Source: PCC-10605 sp964409355 | Lineage (GTDB): Bacteria; Cyanobacteriota; Cyanobacteriia; Cyanobacteriales; Cyanobacteriaceae | Assembly (NCBI GenBank): GCA_964409355.1 | Contig: CAYPDC010000002.1 | Location: 17,302-81,301, forward strand | Direction: 5' to 3' | Length of the DNA stretch: 64,000 bases | Shown: positions 1 to 6,310 of the stretch, piece after piece | Layout of the letters: each line of letters begins with the position of its first letter | Position numbering within the stretch: the first letter of the stretch is position 1 | Notes under the pieces: model-generated | What the model was told of the DNA's origin: nothing | Databases searched by the model: none | Seen by the model: the letters and a program-made list of their open reading frames with translations, nothing else | Translations under genes and position numbers: made by a program

Positions 1-1
1 T

Positions 2-418
2 TTAGTTGTGGGTTTAGTTTGGCAAGGATGGTTAGGTTTTGTTAGCAATGATGGAGGCGTTAGGGGAATCAGTCTTTATCTTTTTTCGGCTATTGTTGGG
101 GGGGTAGTGGGAATTTGGTTATTTGACGGTATTTTAATTATCGGTAGTCTCGTTTTCGGTAAACAGGCAATGGGGGGGGGAGATCCCAAATTAGCTAGTA
201 TGATAGGAGTTTGGTTAGGTTGGCAAGGTGTCTTAATTACTGGTTTCTTAGCCTGTTTAATTGGTTCAATTATTGGTGGAGGTGCGATCGCACTTCGGTT
301 ATTAAAAAAAGGGCAACCCATGCCTTTTGGACCTTATCTAGTAACTGGGGCAGTTACTACTATGTTTTGTGGAAATTATTTATTATCCGTTTATTTAAAA
401 TGGGCGGGATTGTCTTAG
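2..418 (+). CDS. pilD: Prepilin peptidase (type IV leader peptidase), C-terminal part, cut by window edge
   Basis: This is the C-terminal half of an inner-membrane aspartic protease that cleaves type IV prepilin leader peptides and usually also N-methylates the new N-terminus. The visible part has several hydrophobic membrane segments and the motif GGGDPKLASMIG, which carries the second catalytic aspartate of the family (GxGDxK). The frame is open at base 2, so the true start, the zinc-binding methyltransferase loop and the first catalytic aspartate lie outside the window; the GTG at base 8 is probably an internal codon. The TAG stop lies at the very edge of a MITE-like repeat, so the last residues may have been set by that insertion. 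The family call is secure; the gene symbol is inferred from the family. Confidence 0.85.
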   Translation, partial: LVVGLVWQGWLGFVSNDGGVRGISLYLFSAIVGGVVGIWLFDGILIIGSLVFGKQAMGGGDPKLASMIGVWLGWQGVLITGFLACLIGSIIGGGAIALRLLKKGQPMPFGPYLVTGAVTTMFCGNYLLSVYLKWAGLS

Positions 419-520
419 GCGGTTTCTGTGAAAGAATTTACCAATTTTCTTTATAATTCCCCCCTTATTAAGAGGGGCTAGGGAGGATCTAGCAGGTATA
501 TTTATTATTAGAAATCACCT
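417..520 (+). mobile_element. MITE-like repeat family A, copy 1
   Basis: This is a 104-bp element that begins AGGCGGTTTC and ends GAAATCACCT, which are imperfect terminal inverted repeats of each other. The interior has a G/C-rich palindrome (CCCCCCTTATTAAGAGGGG). The same element occurs reversed at 16372-16476 and forward at 32357-32462. It has no coding capacity. Its left end contains part of the stop codon of the prepilin peptidase gene. Confidence 0.8.
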
Positions 521-635
521 TAGATAGAGAAAAAAATCAGCACAAATTTAATAATTATGATAGTATCTGAGTTAATTAATTAAAGTTACCTATATTAGAG
601 AAAAATAAAAAATTGTGTCGGGGAGTGCCAAATAA

Positions 636-1712
636 ATGAAAAATCAAAGATTATCGGCCGAAAATTTACCCATACAGAAAAATTATAACCAACCGTTGAA
701 AGTTGGTGTCATTGGTGTGGGAAATATGGGGCAACATCACACCAGAGTTTTAAGCCTACTCAAAGATGTCGAATTTGTTGGTATCGCCGATGTTAACGTC
801 GAAAGAGGCTTAGACATCGCTAGTAAATATCGGGTGCATTTCTATGAAAACTACTTAGAATTATTACCCCATGTGGAAGCAGTCTGTATCGCAGCGCCTA
901 CGAGACTCCATCATCAAGTTGGTTTAGAATGCTTAAACCAAGGAGTCCATGTTTTAATCGAAAAACCGATCGCTGCTAGTATTGCCGAAGCGGAATCCCT
1001 TGTTAATGCGGCTGCTGCTACTAACTGTATTTTGCAAGTAGGGCATATCGAAAGATTTAATCCCGCCTTCCAAGAATTAAGCAAAGTCTTAAAAACCGAG
1101 AATTTATTGGCATTAGAGGCACATCGTATGAGTCCTTATTCTCAAAGGGCAAACGATGTATCAGTAGTGTTAGACTTAATGATTCACGATTTAGACTTAC
1201 TCTTAGAATTAGCTGCTTCTCCCGTAACGAAACTAAGTGCAACGGGAAGTCGTGCGCCTGAGTCGCAATATTTAGATTATGTCACCGCAACCCTTAACTT
1301 TGCCAATGGTATCGTTGCCACTGTCACCGCTAGTAAAGTGACTCACCGTAAAATTCGCCGTATTGTTGCCCATTGTCGTCATAGCTTAACGGAAGCAGAT
1401 TTTCTCAACAATGAAATTTTAATCCATCGTCAAACTACCGCTAACTATACCACCGATTACGGTCAAGTTTTATATCGTCAAGATGGTTTAATCGAAAAAG
1501 TTTATACAAGTAATATTGAACCTTTGCACGCAGAATTAGAGCATTTTGTCAGTTGTGTGAGGGGGGGGAATAAGCCTTCGGTAGGAGGGGAACAAGCCCT
1601 GAAAGCCTTACGGTTAGCTAGTTACATCGAACAGTTGGCTTTAGATGGTAGGGTATGGCAAGATTCTTATTTAGATTTACAACAGCTAAACGGGGAGATT
1701 GTCAATATTTAG
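636..1712 (+). CDS. Gfo/Idh/MocA family NAD(P)-dependent oxidoreductase
   Basis: This 358-residue protein has an N-terminal Rossmann fold with the dinucleotide-binding motif GVIGVGNMGQ near residues 24-33. The family EKP motif lies at residues 109-111, where the lysine contributes to cofactor binding and catalysis, and VGHIERFNP follows near residue 140. The second half is the usual Gfo/Idh/MocA alpha/beta C-terminal domain. Family members oxidise or reduce sugar, inositol or bilin-like substrates (biliverdin reductase is a distant member); the substrate here cannot be read from sequence. The ATG at 636 follows a purine-rich stretch (GGGGAG) at good spacing. The gene stands alone, about 120 bases downstream of MITE-like copy 1. 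Confidence 0.88.
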   Translation: MKNQRLSAENLPIQKNYNQPLKVGVIGVGNMGQHHTRVLSLLKDVEFVGIADVNVERGLDIASKYRVHFYENYLELLPHVEAVCIAAPTRLHHQVGLECLNQGVHVLIEKPIAASIAEAESLVNAAAATNCILQVGHIERFNPAFQELSKVLKTENLLALEAHRMSPYSQRANDVSVVLDLMIHDLDLLLELAASPVTKLSATGSRAPESQYLDYVTATLNFANGIVATVTASKVTHRKIRRIVAHCRHSLTEADFLNNEILIHRQTTANYTTDYGQVLYRQDGLIEKVYTSNIEPLHAELEHFVSCVRGGNKPSVGGEQALKALRLASYIEQLALDGRVWQDSYLDLQQLNGEIVNI

Positions 1713-1731
1713 TTATTCCTTAGATTTAGAT

Positions 1732-1752
1732 GGGTTGAACAATGTTCAACCC
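1732..1752. repeat. GGGTTGAA palindrome repeat, copy 1
   Basis: The inverted arms GGGTTGAAC and GTTCAACCC flank a 3-base centre, followed by CCTACA. The same palindrome and CCTACA tail occur at 2938, 4157 and 52579. Here it lies just downstream of the oxidoreductase gene and may act as a terminator, although there is no T tract. Confidence 0.75.
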
Positions 1753-1844
1753 CTACATGATATGCTGTTCTTAGTAGATTCGATCGCACCTCCCCTCAAC
1801 AAAAGAGCGATCCCGAAGGAATCTGCTTCGCAGCACGCACCTAA

Positions 1845-2117
1845 TTAAGGAAAAATTTGATAGATTTCTCGACGATGTGCAACCCTTTCACAAATGATAA
1901 TCTTTTGTTTTTGATTAATTGTTAAACCAATACGATAATCTCCAATTCTAATCTTATATTTATCCTTGTATCCTTTCATTTTGTTCATATAGCCTAACTC
2001 AAAGGGATTATCTGTTTCTAATTCTTTAAAAACAATAATTTCGAGACGAGACTGAACATTTTGGGGCAAAGATGCTAATTCTTTCAAAAATTTTCTTTTA
2101 TATTCAACTTTCCACAT
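1845..2117 (-). CDS. RelE/ParE-family toxin
   Basis: This 90-residue protein has the RelE/ParE layout: the N-terminal strand and helices MWKVEYKRKFLKELASLP, a basic middle section (MKGYKDKYKIRIGDYRIG), and a C-terminal strand with HRREIY. Toxins of this family cleave mRNA at the ribosome (RelE) or poison gyrase (ParE). The arginine-rich RIGDYRIG core and the terminal HRREIYQ fit the RelE type. Its start overlaps the end of the antitoxin gene by 14 bases, the usual antitoxin-first arrangement. The pair looks intact although it lies in a patch of decayed genes. Confidence 0.85.
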   Translation of the reverse strand: MWKVEYKRKFLKELASLPQNVQSRLEIIVFKELETDNPFELGYMNKMKGYKDKYKIRIGDYRIGLTINQKQKIIICERVAHRREIYQIFP

Positions 2118-2313
2118 TATTTTTGAGGACTTCTAAATATTTTAATGCTTCATCTTTTGATAGGGTTTCTTCATCTTCTACTTCTTCTATCAGTTTGACT
2201 AGCCCATAATTTTCTAAAATTTCTTCTATTTTTTCAAATTCGGTAATAGGAATTTGCACAGCTATTGGTTTTTTGTCACTATCTAAAACATAGTTTTTAT
2301 TAATTTGCAACAT
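2104..2313 (-). CDS. RelB/Phd-like antitoxin
   Basis: This 69-residue acidic protein begins MLQINKNYVLDSDKKPIAVQ, a Phd/YefM/RelB-like DNA-binding N-terminus, and ends in a charged helix rich in Glu and Lys that would wrap the toxin. It lies immediately upstream of the RelE-like gene and overlaps it by 14 bases, so it is assigned as the cognate antitoxin. Such proteins normally repress their own promoter; no operator was identified here. The exact antitoxin family is uncertain because these short proteins diverge quickly. Confidence 0.75.
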   Translation of the reverse strand: MLQINKNYVLDSDKKPIAVQIPITEFEKIEEILENYGLVKLIEEVEDEETLSKDEALKYLEVLKNNVES

Positions 2314-2385
2314 TGACGATATTCAGAATCACTAACTTTTTAGTTAAATTATAAACTATTAGATTTTTAAATTTTATCACAGAGA

Positions 2386-2452
2386 GCGATCGCATCTTCC
2401 CCTACAAAAGCCGAGGAAGTTTTTACTCGTTGCAGATAAAATTACATTTTTT
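2386..2452 (+). repeat. Imperfect 67-bp repeat, copy 1 (partner at 3869-3935)
   Basis: The stretch begins with gcgatcgc, includes AAAGCCGAGGAAGTTTT and ends near AAAATTACATTTTTTA. A diverged copy at 3869-3935 has AAAGTCGAGGTAGTTTT and AAAATTACCTTTTATTA. Copy 1 directly precedes the Calx-beta fragment, and copy 2 forms the end of the broken hicB gene. Confidence 0.65.
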
Positions 2453-2935
2453 ACAGTTTCTCTATCCCAAGCAACCACCGTACCTGTAACCGTTGAGTAT
2501 AGCACTGCAAATGGCACAGCAACTGTCGGTAATGATTATTTAGCCTCTCAAGGACAAATAACATTTCAACCTAGTGAAACCAGTAAAACTATTACAGTGG
2601 GTGTCTTAGGAGATATAGATGTAGAAAATTCAGAAACTTTTGTCGTGAATCTCAGCAATCCTGTCAACGGAACTCTTGATAAAGCCAGTGGCACTGGTAC
2701 AATTACCAATGATGATAGTTCAGCAGATTTATTAATTAACCGTTTCCAAAATACTGCCCGTCGAGGAACTTATTTATTTGCTGGTGAGCAAGAAAGTGCT
2801 AATATTCGCCGTAATTTCCGTAATTTTGCCGAAGAAGGAGCGGCTTTTCGTGTTTTCTCTCAACCGGGGGATGATTTAACTCGCATTAATCGCTTCCAGA
2901 ATCGTAATGTACCCGGTACTTACCTCTATGCTTAG
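2441..2935 (+). pseudogene. Remnant of a Calx-beta / DUF5648-type secreted protein
   Basis: The open frame encodes a nearly complete Calx-beta domain (FTVSLSQATTVPVTVEYSTA through TITNDD). It is followed by one and a half copies of an INRFQNTxxxGTYLFA repeat that resembles DUF5648 propeller-like repeats of secreted or surface proteins. There is no start codon ahead of the Calx-beta homology: the frame runs upstream into the 67-bp repeat and reaches a stop at 2360-2362 without an ATG. The second repeat unit is cut off by a stop directly at the edge of the 133-bp duplication. Both ends are therefore missing. Intact relatives are large exported calcium-binding proteins. I read it as a fragment left by rearrangement. 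Confidence 0.8.
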
Positions 2936-3061
2936 GTGGGTTGAATAATATTCAACCCCTACAAGCCTTCGGAAAAATAAATTCGATCGAGTTTTAACCC
3001 CTAAACCCTCTTCCCATAAGCCTTAGCAGAGGCTCTAATCCAGATAGAAGCTGCGATCGCA
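2929..3061 (+). repeat. 133-bp direct duplication, copy 1
   Basis: These 133 bases match 4148-4280 with one mismatch by eye (C at 3008, T at 4227). The segment contains the GGGTTGAA palindrome and, on the minus strand, the last 20 or so codons of the small membrane protein gene that is intact at 4220-4432. This copy is therefore the displaced one. The near identity indicates a recent duplication. Confidence 0.9.
2938..2958. repeat. GGGTTGAA palindrome repeat, copy 2
   Basis: The arms GGGTTGAATA and TATTCAACCC flank a single central base and are followed by CCTACA. It lies inside duplication copy 1, a few bases after the stop of the Calx-beta fragment. Confidence 0.75.
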
Positions 3062-3072
3062 CCTGATTAATT

Positions 3073-3276
3073 TTATGTTGATTTCGATTGAAGTTTCTGT
3101 TGGAAAAGTGTTTCCATATCTTCATTGGGAAGATTATAAGAATATTTAGGAGAATTTTCATTTCTACGATTCATCAGTAATTTAATTGCCTCATGACAAA
3201 CTGATTCATCATGACGATGAGTTTTGATATAAACTTTTAACTCATTATTGGTCATATTTTGTAGATTGTTATTCAT
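3073..3276 (-). CDS. Small DUF6887-like protein
   Basis: This 67-residue protein (MNNNLQNMTNNELKVYIKTH...) has the pattern of a small cyanobacterial family that I recall as DUF6887: a MTNxELKxYxxxHR core and a short charged tail. Its start overlaps the stop of the upstream partner at 3273-3455 by 4 bases (ATGA), so the two are translationally coupled. The pairing with the next gene is the usual one for this family. The function is unknown, but the small size, tight coupling and company of toxin-antitoxin genes make a toxin-antitoxin-like role possible; that is inference. Confidence 0.65.
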   Translation of the reverse strand: MNNNLQNMTNNELKVYIKTHRHDESVCHEAIKLLMNRRNENSPKYSYNLPNEDMETLFQQKLQSKST

Positions 3277-3455
3277 TCGATAAACTCCCAGATACCTTCT
3301 TCATTAATAATGATAGCAAATTCATCGTTAGTTCCACCTTGAATATAAATGGTTTTCAACGTTGTATCATAGCGAAAAACATTAATGGGCTGATATAAAT
3401 TAGAAAGCATTTGACAAACTCTAACACTTGCGAATGCTTGTGCAACAGTTGGCAA
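3273..3455 (-). CDS. Small DUF6888-like protein
   Basis: This 60-residue protein contains VRVCQMLSNLYQPINVFRYD, a pattern I associate with the cyanobacterial DUF6888 family, followed by a beta-rich C-terminal half ending in GIWEFIE. It is the upstream gene of a two-gene unit with the DUF6887-like gene and overlaps it by 4 bases. A catalytic site is not evident. The family call rests on remembered sequence pattern and would need a profile search for confirmation. Confidence 0.65.
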   Translation of the reverse strand: MPTVAQAFASVRVCQMLSNLYQPINVFRYDTTLKTIYIQGGTNDEFAIIINEEGIWEFIE

Positions 3456-3568
3456 TTTTTTACCTCAAGAACTTAAGAACTTAATTTTCAATATTTATTA
3501 TCATACATAATCGCACCTCCTCCAACAAAAGCTCGATCGCACCTCTTCTCGTCAACAATAGTGCGATC

Positions 3569-3742
3569 GTGAAAACATTTGTAAAAAAAGATGGATGGTA
3601 TCAAATTAGAATGCGTGGCAGTCACAGAGTTTTAGCACATGATCACAAATCTGGTATCGTAGTTGTACCGGGAAAGCCTAGTGATGATATTCCCATTGGT
3701 ACACTAAAGGCAATTTGGAAACAAGCACAAATAGGAGATTAA
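3569..3742 (+). CDS. hicA: HicA-family toxin (short)
   Basis: A short frame encodes KDGWYQIRMRGSHRVLAH, then VVVPGKPSDDIPIGTLKAIW, the hallmark of HicA mRNA interferases; the essential histidine is in the GSH motif. The length of 57 residues is slightly below the usual 60-70. The only in-frame start near the homology is the GTG at 3569, so a few N-terminal residues may have been lost. A HicB start codon follows directly after the stop. Because the partner antitoxin is truncated, this toxin may be inactive, weakly expressed or controlled by another antitoxin. Confidence 0.8.
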   Translation: MKTFVKKDGWYQIRMRGSHRVLAHDHKSGIVVVPGKPSDDIPIGTLKAIWKQAQIGD

Positions 3743-3922
3743 ATGATGACACAATACGCAGTAATTTATGAAAAAGGAGAGCATAATTGCGGTGCGATCG
3801 TACCTGATTTGCCCGGATGTGTTAGTATTGGGGATACTTTAGAAGAAGTACAAGTAAATGTAAAAGAAGCGATCTCACCTCCTCCCTCAAAAGTCGAGGT
3901 AGTTTTCACTCGTTGCTGGTAA
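3743..3922 (+). pseudogene. hicB: Truncated HicB-family antitoxin
   Basis: The frame begins ATGATG immediately after the hicA stop and encodes YAVIYEKGEHNCGAIVPDLP GCVSIGDTLEEVQVNVKEAI, the standard HicB N-terminal fold. After KEAI the homology ends. The last residues (SPPPSKVEVVFTRCW) come from the 67-bp repeat found also at 2386-2452. The C-terminal half that carries the DNA-binding domain is missing. It is 59 residues against a usual 70-130. I interpret it as an antitoxin broken by insertion of or recombination at that repeat. Confidence 0.8.
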
Positions 3923-3935
3923 AATTACCTTTTAT
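3869..3935 (+). repeat. Imperfect 67-bp repeat, copy 2
   Basis: This is the partner of the repeat at 2386-2452 and overlaps the abnormal C-terminus of hicB. Confidence 0.65.
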
Positions 3936-3971
3936 TAGTTCAATTTATTGAACGAAAACTATTAGCCATGA

Positions 3972-4137
3972 AATTTATTTCTTGGCGGGTTATGAGATAT
4001 TACCTAAGTCTTTGTGCATTCACAAATTGTTAATTTTGTCAAATTTTCTGTAACAAAATGTTTCGCCAGCAGACTCATTTATTTCTTGGCGATTTACGAG
4101 ATATTACCCAAGTTCGTTTGTATGCACAAATCATTTT
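3972..4137 (+). repeat. Two diverged copies of a ~58-bp unit
   Basis: The units at about 3972-4028 and 4077-4134 share ATTTATTTCTTGGCG, GAGATATTACC, AAGT and GCA.TCACAAAT-like blocks. They are about 105 bases apart. No start codon or convincing protein is present, so this may be a decayed coding repeat. The rest of the 297-base stretch from 3923 to 4219 holds only duplication copy 2. Confidence 0.5.
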
Positions 4138-4147
4138 AAGAAAACTT

Positions 4148-4280
4148 TGCTTAGGTGGGTTGAATAATATTCAACCCCTACAAGCCTTCGGAAAAATAAA
4201 TTCGATCGAGTTTTAACCCCTAAACCTTCTTCCCATAAGCCTTAGCAGAGGCTCTAATCCAGATAGAAGCTGCGATCGCA
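4148..4280 (+). repeat. 133-bp direct duplication, copy 2 (resident copy)
   Basis: This is the partner of 2929-3061. It includes the 3' end of the membrane protein gene at 4220-4432 in its natural context, and a GGGTTGAA palindrome at 4157-4177. Confidence 0.9.
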
Positions 4281-4432
4281 AATGGAATAATAGCAGCAGT
4301 AATCCCCGTAATTAAAGGGTGATTTTGTGCCACAGGAGAAACAATAAAAAAGAAAATAATTGCTAAACAGTAAATTAAGCCCAAAAATGGCAAACCAATC
4401 ACTAACAAAGCGAAACGGCTATCTTTATCCAT
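4220..4432 (-). CDS. Small two-segment membrane protein, function unknown
   Basis: This 70-residue protein has two predicted membrane segments (ALLVIGLPFLGLIYCLAIIF and a second from about residue 40 to 57) and a short basic tail (RASAKAYGKKV). I do not recognise a characterised family. Codon use resembles that of its neighbours and the start ATG is clear. The DNA coding for its last 20 residues or so is duplicated at 2929-3061, without the rest of the gene. A GGGTTGAA palindrome lies downstream. Confidence 0.65.
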   Translation of the reverse strand: MDKDSRFALLVIGLPFLGLIYCLAIIFFFIVSPVAQNHPLITGITAAIIPFAIAASIWIRASAKAYGKKV

Positions 4433-4488
4433 AAATATAAATCTCGATAATTTTTATAGTATGTATTTTTTTAAGAAACACGCATTAT

Positions 4489-5076
4489 TTACCAGAAAGC
4501 ACTAATGTCACAACCTAAATCTGTCAACATTTTTCGCAAGAGAGGAAGGCTTAAGCCGATGACGTTACTATGACATCCCTCTATTTTTTCGACAAATACT
4601 CCCCCTTTTCCTTCTAAAGCAAAGCATCCTGCACAGTTTAAAGGTTCACCAGTGGCTACATAAGCCTTTATTTGTTCATCGGTTACAGAGGCAAAATAAA
4701 CGTCAGTGATACCGCATTTTATCATTTGATGTTGGTTTTTGGTATCAATGAGAGCATGACCTGTATATAGTTTACCTATCTTACCCCCCATATATTGCCA
4801 ACGGGCGATCGCCATTTCTTCATTGTCAGGTTTTCCGTATATTTCCCCATCCACTTCGAGGAGAGAGTCACATCCTAACACTAAAGCGTTGTCATAATAT
4901 TGAGCGACAATTTCGGCTTTTTTCTGTGCTAAAGTGTTAACTAACTCCATCGGTTGAGGATGATTGATTAATGATTCATCGTAGTTGCTTTTATGTACAA
5001 TGGGTTCAATGCCAATCATACGCAATAGTTTTAGTCTTGCAGGAGAAGCGGATGCAAGGACAAATTTTGCTATCAT
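4489..5076 (-). CDS. maf: Maf-family nucleoside triphosphate pyrophosphatase
   Basis: This protein of about 195 residues starts MIAKFVLASASPARLKLLRM, with the Maf signature S-A-S-P-R-x-x-L at the N-terminus. It continues with KAEIVA, VLGCDSLLEVDGEIYGKP (the catalytic aspartate region), and C-terminal GGVFVEKIEGCHSNVIGLSL. Maf proteins hydrolyse non-canonical or canonical NTPs to NMP and pyrophosphate and are linked to nucleotide-pool cleaning and cell division arrest. The frame is open back to 5286, but those 70 extra residues have no family similarity, so the ATG at 5076 is chosen. Confidence 0.9.
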   Translation of the reverse strand: MIAKFVLASASPARLKLLRMIGIEPIVHKSNYDESLINHPQPMELVNTLAQKKAEIVAQYYDNALVLGCDSLLEVDGEIYGKPDNEEMAIARWQYMGGKIGKLYTGHALIDTKNQHQMIKCGITDVYFASVTDEQIKAYVATGEPLNCAGCFALEGKGGVFVEKIEGCHSNVIGLSLPLLRKMLTDLGCDISAFW

Positions 5077-5383
5077 AACGATTTTACTTATTATTTGATC
5101 ATAATTAGGGTCAGTCCAAAAAACTTTTTCAGCACCCCAAGGGTAAAGCCGATAAGTTTCTTCTGAGTTACTGCATAAAATTTGATTCCGCCACTGATAA
5201 ATCAGTAGATGACATTTTTCTTTAATCCGAAGGAATAAGTATTTTAGTAGTAAAATGCTACTCATGGCACTTGATATATATATCAATAGTAGGACATTGA
5301 GTATGTTTTGACCATGATATTTACTTTTTTCTTCGGGTTTTTGTTTGTCACTGTTGGGAATTACTTGTTAATTAACATATCAT

Positions 5384-5554
5384 TTATGATGGAAAAGTTT
5401 TATTTAATTCTTCGATAAGTTCTTCTAATTCTTCCAATGCTTGATTAACGTCTAGGCGAAGATTGCCCAAATCTGGTTTCTCTAATAGTTTTTCTAATAC
5501 TTCTTTTTGGGATGCGATCGCCTTTATTTTTTTGGCAATAATTGGTGTAGTCAT
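5384..5554 (-). CDS. Small conserved-looking acidic protein, 56 residues
   Basis: This short frame runs from an ATG at 5554 (MTTPIIAKKIKAIASQKEVL) to a stop at 5384-5386. The protein is helical, with a leucine/glutamate-rich second half (LDVNQALEELEELIEELNKT) suited to a coiled coil. It contains a HIP1 site within the coding DNA, as neighbouring genes do. I recall similar short cyanobacterial proteins but no function. It stands between maf and cobH on the same strand. Confidence 0.55.
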   Translation of the reverse strand: MTTPIIAKKIKAIASQKEVLEKLLEKPDLGNLRLDVNQALEELEELIEELNKTFPS

Positions 5555-5617
5555 AATCGGCAAGAGTTTAATTATTCTTTGACAATGTTATTTTAACTTA
5601 CATCTTACACCAATACA

Positions 5618-6229
5618 TTATTCATTGTTCATTGTTAACCATGCTAATTCGAGTAATCCTTGAAAAATCGAAATAGCAACCCCGACTCCTCCTTTACTAC
5701 TATCAAGACGAATATGAGAAATTCCTGATTTTTGCAACATTTTATTAATCATTTCTTTACGGGTAAAACCCGCAGGGGTAGTAATAATTAAACTAGGTTT
5801 TACTTCTGCCGATTCCATTAAATCCAATAAAGAAAAGAGAGATACAGGATTTTCCCCAATAATATAAATGGCACGGGGGTAACGTTTTCCTAAAGTTTGC
5901 CATATTTTCGATTTCGTGGCGGTAATGGAGGCGGATAAGGTAAAGTCTTCTAGGCAATAAATGGGATTCATAAAGGTTTCTTGTAAATAAGGGAAAATGC
6001 CTGTTTGTATCACTGGAGTATCTACCATAATGGCAACTCTTGTCTTTAATGCCGCAACTCCCACTGATAAAGGTTGATTGACAAAGTTGATCATAGAAGC
6101 ATATTCTAAATCCCCTGTGTGAGAAATAACTCTTTTGACGATGTGATATTCCGCAGGAGAAAAATCGTTTTTGTCAATTTCTCGATCGATTATGTTAAAA
6201 TTCTGTGCCGTTAATAAATTCCATTCCAT
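5618..6229 (-). CDS. cobH: Precorrin-8X methylmutase (CobH/CbiC)
   Basis: This 203-residue protein is of the expected length for the enzyme that moves the C-11 methyl group to C-12 to give hydrogenobyrinic or cobyrinic acid in cobalamin synthesis. Family landmarks are EYHIVKRVISHTGDLEYA near residues 27-45 (the histidine is the catalytic acid in the family), VDTPVIQTGI, and a C-terminal glycine-rich TTPAGF ... SKGGVGVAISI. No other cob gene lies next to it; a CbiX-like chelatase lies at 23126-23866. The start ATG at 6229 is the only reasonable one. Confidence 0.9.
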   Translation of the reverse strand: MEWNLLTAQNFNIIDREIDKNDFSPAEYHIVKRVISHTGDLEYASMINFVNQPLSVGVAALKTRVAIMVDTPVIQTGIFPYLQETFMNPIYCLEDFTLSASITATKSKIWQTLGKRYPRAIYIIGENPVSLFSLLDLMESAEVKPSLIITTPAGFTRKEMINKMLQKSGISHIRLDSSKGGVGVAISIFQGLLELAWLTMNNE

Positions 6230-6310
6230 CTTATTTCGGTGTTGGATTGTTAGGGAAGATTGAGAGGCGTGGGAAGCATGGGGAGAAATTAAGTTAATTA
6301 TTTCTATATT

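Noticed and set aside
5077..5286. A 70-residue N-terminal extension of Maf, open in frame.
   Set aside because: Maf proteins begin directly at the SASPAR region; the extension has no similarity to the family and the ATG at 5076 fits.
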